A stretch of 64,000 nucleotides of DNA from assembly GCA_035626395.1 (NCBI GenBank), contig DASPNR010000007.1:1-64000 (forward strand), written 5' to 3'. Position 1 is the first letter of the stretch. Every line of letters starts with the position of its first letter. The stretch is from Candidatus Limnocylindrales bacterium (GTDB taxonomy: Bacteria > Desulfobacterota > Binatia > UBA1149 > CAITLU01). This document shows, piece after piece, positions 36,440-43,507 of the stretch. The notes below the pieces were generated by a model. It did not search any database, was not told the DNA's origin, and worked only from the letters and a program-made list of their open reading frames with translations. The translations under genes and the position numbers were made by a program.

Positions 36440-37635
36440 TCCGAAAAGTCCTGCTGGCGATGAGCTTCGCCGGAGCCTTGGTGGTCGTCGCCGAGCTGGC
36501 GCTGCAGAAGCTGGCGCCGCCGCCCAACAACGCCACCGCGACCATTCACGCGCCCAAGGCCCGGCATTACGGCTGGGCCTGGCCCCCCGAGCGCGAGTTC
36601 GTGGCCACCGATCCGGACACCGGCGAGCGCTTCCGCGTGCGCACCAACCGCGAGGGCTGGAAGGACGTCGATCACCAGCGCGAAAAGCCGCCGGGCGTGG
36701 TGCGCGTGCTCGTGTTGGGCGACTCCCATACCTGGGGCTTCGTTCCGCTCGAGCAGCTCTACACGCGGCGCCTGGAAGCGCTGCTCGCCGAGCGCGGACT
36801 GTCCCAGGTCGAGGTCATCACGCTGGCGGTCGGCGGCTGGGGAACCGATCAGCAGCTGGAGGCGCTGACGGTGGAGGGCCTGTCCTACGATCCCGACATC
36901 GTCATCTACCAGTTCTGCGGCAACGACGTCCTCAACAACGTCTCGCCCAACGGCTTCATCTCCGAAGACCGGATGGAGTGGTACAAGACGTTCCGGTACG
37001 AACTCGAGGGCGATCGCTTGCGGCGCGTCGAGCTGACGCCGCGCTCGGTGATTCCGCTCGAGGACCGCCTGCGCAACGCGGTGAACAGGACTGCGCTCGG
37101 CTACTACGCCGGCAACGTGTGGACGCGTCTGCGACGCGGCGGTGCCAGGCAGTCGCGCGATTATGCCAAGGCGCCGCCTCTTCCCGGTCAGTCGCCGCTC
37201 CTGGACGCGGGCGACCCTTTCTTCCTCTATGGCAGCGACAAGGGCAGCGAGGCGCTGCAGGAGGCGTGGCGCCTGCTGGAAGCGCTGCTGGTGGAGATGA
37301 AGAAGCGCACGCAAGCTGCAGGCGCCGAGCTGTACGTGTTCTCCGAGGAGGGCGAGGCGGGCAAGCGCGAGCACAATCTGGCCACGCGCCGCCTGCGCAC
37401 CGACAAGCACGGCGACTTCGTCATGCGCGACAGCCTGCGCCTGGACGTGCGCTGGAGCGCGCCGCTGGATCGTCTGCGCGAGATCTGTGGCCGCGCCGGC
37501 ATCCCGCTCATCGAGCCCAGGCGCACGTACACGCGCTTTCGCGTCGACCCGCATCCCAACCGCCAAGGCAACGAGGCGATGGCGCACGACATAGCCGATG
37601 CGCTGATGCCGCGGTTGTCGGCGATCGCGCGGTAG
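36436..37635 (+). CDS. Membrane-anchored SGNH/GDSL hydrolase-like protein
   Basis: A 399-residue protein starting at ATG 36436, coupled to hemW by ATGA overlap. An N-terminal hydrophobic anchor (about 4-22, KVLLAMSFAGALVVVAELA) is followed by an SGNH fold. Block I is VLVLGDSHTWGF (nucleophile Ser), block II is LAVGGWGTDQQ (Gly), block III is QFCGNDVLNN (Asn) and the C-terminal pair is VDPHPNRQGN (Asp and His). These give a complete esterase/acyltransferase tetrad. A likely role is acyl-ester removal or transfer on a surface glycan or lipid; the substrate is unknown. It converges with the PIN toxin. A G9 homopolymer lies between them at about 37655-37663. Confidence 0.82.
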   Translation: MIRKVLLAMSFAGALVVVAELALQKLAPPPNNATATIHAPKARHYGWAWPPEREFVATDPDTGERFRVRTNREGWKDVDHQREKPPGVVRVLVLGDSHTWGFVPLEQLYTRRLEALLAERGLSQVEVITLAVGGWGTDQQLEALTVEGLSYDPDIVIYQFCGNDVLNNVSPNGFISEDRMEWYKTFRYELEGDRLRRVELTPRSVIPLEDRLRNAVNRTALGYYAGNVWTRLRRGGARQSRDYAKAPPLPGQSPLLDAGDPFFLYGSDKGSEALQEAWRLLEALLVEMKKRTQAAGAELYVFSEEGEAGKREHNLATRRLRTDKHGDFVMRDSLRLDVRWSAPLDRLREICGRAGIPLIEPRRTYTRFRVDPHPNRQGNEAMAHDIADALMPRLSAIAR

Positions 37636-37667
37636 GCGAATCGAGCAAGTCGATGGGGGGGGGTAGA

Positions 37668-38063
37668 TTACCAGACCGACGAGATGTGCTTGTAGCGGCG
37701 GATCTTCTCGTCCTTCGTCACCAACGTCGCGCCCAGAACCATGGCCGTGGCGACGATCATGCGGTCTGCCGGGTCGTTGTGAAACGTGCCCGGCAACGTT
37801 ACGGACTTCAGCGCAATGTTATTGTCCACAGGAACGAACTGAACAGCGGGCAACGCCTCGGTCTTCGCAATCCACTCAGCCACGTCCATCGTCAGCCGCA
37901 GGCGACCGCTCTTGACGAGAAGTGCGACCTCCCACGTGCTGATCGACGAGACGAAAAGTCTGCCCTGCGCGCCTTCATCGTGAAGGCGTTTCGTGAGGCG
38001 TTTTGGAATGGCGTCCGATTCCGACACCCACCAGACCCATGCGTGAGTGTCGAGCACAGTCAC
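37668..38063 (-). CDS. PIN-domain toxin (VapC-like ribonuclease)
   Basis: A 131-residue PIN domain with the acidic residues expected for Mg-dependent RNA cleavage: Asp in VLDTHAWVWW, Glu in SSISTWEVALL, Asp in HNDPADRMIVATA and Asp in VTKDEKIRRY. GTG 38063 overlaps the antitoxin stop as GTGA, the classic coupled antitoxin-toxin arrangement, so a TTG at 38078 was rejected. The pair looks somewhat more A/T-rich than its neighbours, consistent with acquisition. Confidence 0.9.
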   Translation of the reverse strand: MTVLDTHAWVWWVSESDAIPKRLTKRLHDEGAQGRLFVSSISTWEVALLVKSGRLRLTMDVAEWIAKTEALPAVQFVPVDNNIALKSVTLPGTFHNDPADRMIVATAMVLGATLVTKDEKIRRYKHISSVW

Positions 38064-38290
38064 TGCAGGGACTCCCAATCATCCACACCGATCGGATCGG
38101 TGGGATCGGAATAGGCAATGACGCTTCCCTTCAGTGATTGCGTCGCCACCTTCGGCTCGTCGCGATAGGGCACGATCTTCAGCACCGGCTTGCCACGATC
38201 GGTAACGATCAGCTCCTGGCCCGTTTTCTCTACTTGCCGAAAGTACTGAAGCGCCTTCGCCTTGAGCTCGGATTTTGGAACGCTCGCCAT
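38060..38290 (-). CDS. Phd/YefM-type antitoxin partner of the PIN toxin
   Basis: A 76-residue protein with the Phd/YefM N-terminal DNA-binding fold (SELKAKALQYFRQVEKTG, ELIVTDRGKPVLKIVPY) and an acidic C-terminal tail that would wrap the toxin. ATG 38290 is preferred to a GTG at 38299. It precedes the toxin on the same strand with a four-base overlap, and is expected to neutralise it and repress the operon. Confidence 0.88.
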   Translation of the reverse strand: MASVPKSELKAKALQYFRQVEKTGQELIVTDRGKPVLKIVPYRDEPKVATQSLKGSVIAYSDPTDPIGVDDWESLQ

Positions 38291-38347
38291 AGTAGTCACG
38301 TAACATGGTCACTTGCCGGGAACAACGCCGTGCATGGAATGACCGAA

Positions 38348-39292
38348 TCAGCGGTCAGCGACGGAAAGGTAACCGTAGCGCGCCAGCCACGGCGCCGTCA
38401 GGCCGGTGACGAGCGCGCGGTTGGGCAGCGGCATGCGTTCCAGCCACTCGTTGTCCGGAACGATGGGGATGCGGCCGCTGCGAAAGCGCGACGGGTTGCC
38501 GGACTGCGTGTGCGTCTCGCCGAGCTCGACAGTGTGGGCATCGACGAACGGCTCGGCGGGTGACGGTTCGCCCAGCCATTCGACGATGTCGGTGATGACG
38601 GCGGCCGGCTGCGAGGCGAAATCCTCGTACCGCACGCGCCGGTATGCCGCAGCACGAAGCTTGAGCAGCTCGGCGGTGGCGTTGCGGTAGTTCCACTGCA
38701 TGGCGGCGCTGGCCGACTTGTACTGGCGCATGTACTGATCCTCGCCAGGCGCTTCGGGCTTGAGGATCTTCTTGCTCCAGGAGTAGGCGGTGGCGCGGCT
38801 GTCGCGGATCAGGTGCAGCACGTAGACGGGCGCGGCCTGCGCCGCGATCAGCGCGAAGCCGTAGCCGGCAAACTTCGAGGAGTTCACGATCACGCGCGCG
38901 CCGGAGACCGAGGCGATGGCGTCGTGCAGGGAGCGCAGCGCGATGGCGTAGGCGACCGCGCGCGCCGAAAACGGCTCGACGTGGCTGCGCCACAGCCACT
39001 GCGGCGCATAGCGGCTGCGATCGAGCTGCTCGGAAAGCTCGAGAAGGCGATGGGCGTTCTCGGGCGTCATGCCGCCGAAGGCACGCTCGGCCACCAGCTT
39101 CCAGAACCAGCAGTTGCGGAAGGGCTCGCCGCAGTTGCACAGCTCGTTTCGCAGAACGCCCTTGAGCCAGATGAAGCGCAGCTCGCCGGTGGAGACGAAG
39201 CCGGGGACGTGTCCGAGAATGCGATCGATGATGGTGCCGCCGTTGCGGCCGATTCCTGCGATGTAGAGGATCTTGTAGCTGCTCTCGCCCAT
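38348..39292 (-). CDS. Sulfotransferase-family protein
   Basis: A 314-residue cytoplasmic protein. The N-terminal P-loop-like strand-loop-helix (YIAGIGRNGGTIIDRIL) stands where sulfotransferases carry the 5'-phosphosulfate loop. VLHLIRDSRATAYSWSKK matches the 3'-phosphate-binding RDxR...S segment, and VRYEDFASQPAAVI the conserved YEDL-type helix. It is predicted to move sulfate from PAPS to a hydroxyl, perhaps on glycan or lipid. The 5' loop is unusual (GRNGGT instead of PRSGST), so activity is not certain. It is the first of three such genes in the locus. Confidence 0.78.
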   Translation of the reverse strand: MGESSYKILYIAGIGRNGGTIIDRILGHVPGFVSTGELRFIWLKGVLRNELCNCGEPFRNCWFWKLVAERAFGGMTPENAHRLLELSEQLDRSRYAPQWLWRSHVEPFSARAVAYAIALRSLHDAIASVSGARVIVNSSKFAGYGFALIAAQAAPVYVLHLIRDSRATAYSWSKKILKPEAPGEDQYMRQYKSASAAMQWNYRNATAELLKLRAAAYRRVRYEDFASQPAAVITDIVEWLGEPSPAEPFVDAHTVELGETHTQSGNPSRFRSGRIPIVPDNEWLERMPLPNRALVTGLTAPWLARYGYLSVADR

Positions 39293-39472
39293 GTTCAGGC
39301 GAGAGGCGTCGCGGCATCACCGGGCGTCGGTGTGCGCGCGATGGTCGGAAGATGGCTGGATGGGCGAATGCCCCGATCGAAGGCGATCCGGAGGCGGCGT
39401 CGCGAGGTGGCCGAGCGGATGACCATGTCCATCAGTTAGCAGCGCCGCGACCGGCAAGCGAGAGGCCCCCCA

Positions 39473-40192
39473 TCAGCGTGCGAGCTGTGTGTACACCCGT
39501 GCGGCAGCCTCGCGAAGCGAGGCGAGGTCGGGCGCCTGATACGCCGCGGTCAGCTCCTCCTTCAGCCGGCTGCGAAACCGCGAGGGCCTGGCGACGGCCC
39601 GTTCCCGGATCTCGCTGCTGCCGGAATCCTCGCGCTCCATCTGCTCGACCCGCTTCTGCACGATGGCCTCGGCCTGCGCGGTCGCCTCGTACCTTGCGAA
39701 CGTGGTGCCGAAGCGCGCGTTGACGCCGTCGATGACGCTGCCGAAGCGATGCAGAACGTCGTCGAACGTGGCAACGACGAACGCGGATCGCAGCGGCAGC
39801 AGCGCCTCATGGAATTCCACGTACCAGCGAAGCGCCCGCTCGACGGTCAGATACTGCTCGCGAATGACGACCGAGAGCACCGGATCGGGCACGGGCCGGA
39901 TCAGCAGCAGGGCCGGCAGACCGTACCGATGCGCCAGCGCGAGCTGCGCCGGCGCGTGCAGATGGCGGGCGATGCGCGGCGGCGACGGCTGCGCGTAGGC
40001 GAAGGCGGCAACGGCGTAGGTGTTGGCGGAGCGCGGAAAGCCTTCGATGACGATGTCGGTGCCGGGGCCGGCCACGAGCTCGCGATGCCCGCGCAGCGCC
40101 ATCTGTGCAGCGAAGATGCCGGGAACGCGGTCGAGCGCCACGCGCACCTCGAACCTTGCGCGCTGCCACAGCGTGCGCGGATCGGCGTCCAT
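39473..40192 (-). CDS. Short sulfotransferase-like protein
   Basis: A 239-residue protein with a P-loop-like VIEGFPRSANTYAVAAF motif near residues 48-64, similar to the PAPS-binding loop (FPRSGTT type). ALLLIRPVPDPVLSVVIRE occupies the 3'-phosphate-binding position. It is shorter than typical sulfotransferases and lacks a clear C-terminal lobe. It lies seven bases downstream of the GDP-mannose epimerase homologue on the same strand, so probably co-transcribed. The upstream 180-nt gap to the previous sulfotransferase gene has no visible signal. Confidence 0.65.
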   Translation of the reverse strand: MDADPRTLWQRARFEVRVALDRVPGIFAAQMALRGHRELVAGPGTDIVIEGFPRSANTYAVAAFAYAQPSPPRIARHLHAPAQLALAHRYGLPALLLIRPVPDPVLSVVIREQYLTVERALRWYVEFHEALLPLRSAFVVATFDDVLHRFGSVIDGVNARFGTTFARYEATAQAEAIVQKRVEQMEREDSGSSEIRERAVARPSRFRSRLKEELTAAYQAPDLASLREAAARVYTQLAR

Positions 40193-40199
40193 CGACGCC

Positions 40200-41162
40200 C
40201 TACATGCTGCTCTTGCGCGCGACCTGCTCGTTGATCCAGGCGTAGGTCGTAGCGAGTCCCTGCGCCAGGCGCGTCTGCGGCTCCCAGCCGAGAACCTGAC
40301 GGCACAGGCTGTTGTCCGAGTTGCGGCCGCGCACGCCCATGGGCCCTTCGACGTGTCGGATGTCGATCTTCTTTCCGGCGACTCCCGACACGATCGCGAC
40401 CAGCTCGTTGATGCTGACCATCTCGTCGCTGCCGAGGTTGAGCGGCTCGGCGAAGTCGGAGTCCATCAGGCGGCGGATGCCTTCGATGCAGTCGTCGATG
40501 TAGCAGAACGAGCGCGTCTGTTCGCCGTCGCCCCAGACCTCGATCGTGCCGCCGTCGTGGGCTTCGGCCACCTTCCGGCAGATCGCTGCCGGAGCCTTCT
40601 CGCGACCGCCTTCCCAGGTGCCGAGCGGCCCGTAGATGTTGTGGAAGCGGACGATGCGCGTGGCGATGCCGTAGTCCTCGCGATAGTGCGTGCACAGCCG
40701 CTCGGTCACCAGCTTCTCCCAGCCGTACGCGTCCTGAGGGTCGGCAGGATAGGCATCGCTCTCCTTGAGCGGCACCACGGCGGCATCCGTCTGCAGGCCC
40801 TGCGGGTAGACGCAGGCGCTCGAGGTGTAGAGGTAGCGCCGGACGCCGTTCTCGCGCGCCGCGTCCAGCGTGTGGATGTTGATGAGCGAGTTGTTGTGGA
40901 GGATCTGGGCGTGATTGGCCGAGATGAAACCCATGCCGCCCATGTCGGCCGCCAGCGCGTAGACGTGCTCGACGCCGCGCGTGGCGCGCAGGCAGTTTTC
41001 CCATCGCCGCAGGTCGAGAAGCTCGAACTCGTCGGCAGCCGTGGCCTCGAACTCCGGGGCCTTGATGTCGACGCCGCGAACCCAGAAGCCCTCGCGCTTG
41101 AGACGCTTGATCAGATGATGGCCGATGAAACCGCCGCCGCCGGTGACTAGAACCTTGGTCAT
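40200..41162 (-). CDS. GDP-mannose 3,5-epimerase homologue (extended SDR)
   Basis: A 320-residue NAD-dependent sugar-nucleotide epimerase with GGGGFIGHHL, the catalytic pair Tyr146-Lys150 in DAYGWEKL and Cys117 in SSACVYP. REKAPAAICRKV, WGDGEQTRSFCYIDDC and NLGSDEMVSINELV follow. This set, including LAADMGGMGFI, is that of GDP-mannose 3,5-epimerases best known from plants, which make GDP-L-galactose/L-gulose. Cys and Lys in the family act in the 3,5-epimerisation, and both are kept. The ATG overlaps the stop of an internally deleted gmd gene upstream. It probably supplies an unusual L-sugar to the surface polysaccharide. Confidence 0.85.
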   Translation of the reverse strand: MTKVLVTGGGGFIGHHLIKRLKREGFWVRGVDIKAPEFEATAADEFELLDLRRWENCLRATRGVEHVYALAADMGGMGFISANHAQILHNNSLINIHTLDAARENGVRRYLYTSSACVYPQGLQTDAAVVPLKESDAYPADPQDAYGWEKLVTERLCTHYREDYGIATRIVRFHNIYGPLGTWEGGREKAPAAICRKVAEAHDGGTIEVWGDGEQTRSFCYIDDCIEGIRRLMDSDFAEPLNLGSDEMVSINELVAIVSGVAGKKIDIRHVEGPMGVRGRNSDNSLCRQVLGWEPQTRLAQGLATTYAWINEQVARKSSM

Positions 41163-41539
41163 TGCTCCTGCTCGTGCGGCGGGGCCGCGTCTTGCTTCAC
41201 CCGTTCCAGGTCGAGTTCGGCCATGAACCGCGCCAAGCCCGCAAACGTCACGTCGGGAGCCCCCCCTAGCACCTGACGCCCCATGGTGCAGTCGCCAACG
41301 GGCAGATCCCCGCTGGCGGGAGGCCTGCGCGAGGCGTCGCTGAGGTTGCGGTAGTGCAGGCGGCAGCGCGTGTGATGCGGGATGGTCGCCTCGTCCCGAT
41401 GGTCGATGCGGTTGCGTCCCATCGAGCTGGTGCGGCGCACGGAGCCGCTCATTTCAAGGCCCTTTTCGAAAACGAGCCCCGCAAGACAGGAGCCGTTCTG
41501 GCCGGTTACACCGGCGATGAATGAGCGTCTCGCAGGCAT
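41159..41539 (-). pseudogene. Internally deleted GDP-mannose 4,6-dehydratase (gmd) remnant
   Basis: 126 in-frame codons. Residues 5-65 align with the start of Gmd: FIAGVTGQNGSCLAGLVFEKG is the NAD-binding GxTGQDGSYLAELLLEKG region, followed by VRRTSSMGRNRIDH and RLHYRNLSDAS. Residues about 80-117 align with the Gmd C-terminus (PVGDCTMGRQVLGGAPDVTF, AELDLE for VGDPTKAxxxLGWxPxVTF). About 240 middle residues, including the Tyr-x3-Lys catalytic site, are missing, so it cannot be a dehydratase. It ends overlapping the epimerase ATG, as an intact gmd-epimerase operon would. A reading as a small functional protein seems less likely. Confidence 0.8.
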
Positions 41540-41666
41540 GAAGGGACGGGGGCGGGATAGGAGGAGGGAGGGGCGGTGTCAAGTTTTGTGGTCAATTGCG
41601 CACGGGGCACTGCAGCGGGACGCACGGACACAGCGAGGGAATGGACGAACGTCTTCTACCGTGCCG

Positions 41667-42554
41667 CTAGGTTCCTCTTCGCAGTCCGACGAGCTGCCGC
41701 ACGGGATATATCGCCTGTTCCCAGAAGCTGACGACCCACGACGATGGCGAGCGCAGCGAAGCAGGCCGGAAGTCCACGCCGTCGACGCCGGTGGCAGGAT
41801 ACTCGTCGTAGTTCGGATGCAGCGTTCCGAACATCCGATCCCATATGCTCAGAACGACACCGAAGTTACGGTCGCGGTGCTGCAGCTCGATCGAATGATG
41901 GATGCGGTGGGATTGCGGCGTGACCAGAACGTACTTGAGCGGCCCGAAATTGGTTCGCACATTTGCGTGAATGAGTCGCGTGTACCAGAGCTGGAGCGTC
42001 GCAATAGTGACCGTCAGCGGATGGTCGAGAGGGAACAGGAAGAGAGGAACGAACGTGATGGAGGTCGCCACCAGATACTCCACCCAGTGCTGACGGTTGT
42101 CGGTGAAAAGATTCATCTGCCGCTGCGAATGATGGATGACGTGAAAGTGCCACAGGGCTGGGACGTGGTGGCGCACGAAGTGATGAATCCAGGCAAGGAA
42201 ATCCGAGAGCAGGAATGCCACCAACGCCGTCACCGCCACCGGCCAGGCATCACTTGCCGTGAACGCGAAGCCGCCTGTGACACGATCGTAGATCGTCTTC
42301 AGCAGTCCCATGTAAGCAGGCAATACCGCGAGCTTGAAGAGCCCGTCCAGGTTGAACCAGACAAAGTCCTGCGCGAAACCGGCCGAGAAGACCCGCTGCT
42401 CCTTAATGGCCGGCCTGACGCGTTCGAGGAGCAGGACCACGGCGACCAACCCGAAGAAAGAGGGCTCGCCGTAGACCCGAAGCGCCGCGCGGTACATCGC
42501 GACAACCTCGACGGGGACGGCGGAAGTGACCCAGCCGACGAAGGTTTCGATCAC
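41667..42554 (-). CDS. Fatty acid hydroxylase/sterol desaturase-superfamily membrane protein
   Basis: A 295-residue integral membrane di-iron protein with four or five hydrophobic segments. The histidine clusters are IHHFVRHHVPALWHFHVIHHS, a lone HANVRTNFG and HRIHHSI, the pattern of the sterol desaturase/fatty acid hydroxylase superfamily. It likely hydroxylates or desaturates a lipid chain or sterol-like substrate with O2. GTG 42554 has GGAGG upstream. The flanking genes are a methyltransferase and polysaccharide genes, so a lipid-anchor modification role is possible but unproven. Confidence 0.85.
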   Translation of the reverse strand: MIETFVGWVTSAVPVEVVAMYRAALRVYGEPSFFGLVAVVLLLERVRPAIKEQRVFSAGFAQDFVWFNLDGLFKLAVLPAYMGLLKTIYDRVTGGFAFTASDAWPVAVTALVAFLLSDFLAWIHHFVRHHVPALWHFHVIHHSQRQMNLFTDNRQHWVEYLVATSITFVPLFLFPLDHPLTVTIATLQLWYTRLIHANVRTNFGPLKYVLVTPQSHRIHHSIELQHRDRNFGVVLSIWDRMFGTLHPNYDEYPATGVDGVDFRPASLRSPSSWVVSFWEQAIYPVRQLVGLRRGT

Positions 42555-42630
42555 GTGCAGCTCCCTCCGCGCACGCCACCCGTCCGCCGTGGGTCGGGCG
42601 GTACGTGCGGCTTTGCGTGTAGCACATCGG

Positions 42631-43371
42631 CTATCCCGCCTCGAATGTCGCGCGATCTCGAGACACTGCCGTCAGCGACGCCCGGTCTTCCACGATGAAC
42701 GATTGACCGTGCCAACCGAACTGAATGTAGGCGAGGAAGTTCCAGCGGGGATTTCCGGCGAGGAACTCGAGCAGCGCCATGCGCTCGCCCGAAGCGCCGG
42801 CGAGGGAATGGCAGAAGTAGTCGTCGAAGGCGACGATCATGCCCGGCCGGAGTCGGGGCTCCAGGAACCGCAGAACGATCGCGGTGCTCGAATGCAGATC
42901 GCAGTCGATGTAGGCCAGCGCGATCCGCTCGGGTGATCCGCCCGGTGCAGCCTGACCTATGGTCTCTTCGTAGAAGCCGGGGACCACTTCATAGGCGTGG
43001 CGCGGTACGCCGCGGGCCGCGCACAGCCGATGAAACTCCTCGAGCTCCGTACGCATCCTGCCTGCTTTCCACCCTGGGTGGTCGTCCTTGTTCCCGCCCG
43101 GTGCGGGCAGTCCCTGAAACGAATCGTACGCCCAGAGCCTCGCCGGTAAGCCGTGCTTGCGCAGGTGGTGGTAGGCCATCGCGAATGTGCGGCTACCGTG
43201 ACACCCAAACTCCACGTAGTCGCCATCTATTCCGTTGAACGCCAGGTAGTGCGCTGCATCGTAGAAGAACTGCTCGCGGTGCAGCACTTCCTGAAGCGTC
43301 GTTCGAAGGAGGAGACGGCGGCATACGCGAGCGGCGGCCAGTTCCAGGCGGTGGCGTAGGGCACTTTTCAC
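42631..43371 (-). CDS. TylF/MycF-type class I methyltransferase
   Basis: A 246-residue protein starting at GTG 43371. The SAM-binding motif I variant is GDYVEFGCHGSRTF, LWAYDSFQGLP is the TylF-family acidic loop, and IALAYIDCDLHSS with GMIVAFDDYF gives the metal-binding acidic residues seen in macrocin O-methyltransferase-like enzymes. A probable sugar O-methyltransferase. It precedes the desaturase-like gene by 76 nt on the same strand and is divergent from the SGNH-dockerin gene. Confidence 0.8.
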   Translation of the reverse strand: MKSALRHRLELAAARVCRRLLLRTTLQEVLHREQFFYDAAHYLAFNGIDGDYVEFGCHGSRTFAMAYHHLRKHGLPARLWAYDSFQGLPAPGGNKDDHPGWKAGRMRTELEEFHRLCAARGVPRHAYEVVPGFYEETIGQAAPGGSPERIALAYIDCDLHSSTAIVLRFLEPRLRPGMIVAFDDYFCHSLAGASGERMALLEFLAGNPRWNFLAYIQFGWHGQSFIVEDRASLTAVSRDRATFEAG

Positions 43372-43507
43372 ATTGCCAGTCCTCGCGGCGTCCCCGGACC
43401 AGGAGAAGCCGAGGTCCGTGCCTGTAACCTACGAGCACGCGAAGCTCCACCGGTTCCCGCTCCGGATGTGTCTTGTCCAAGCCGCCGCCATCCAATAGGA
43501 GAGAGGC

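Noticed and set aside
39293..39472. A small gene between the two sulfotransferase-like genes
   Set aside because: No frame in the 180 nt has a start with a ribosome-binding site or recognisable composition.
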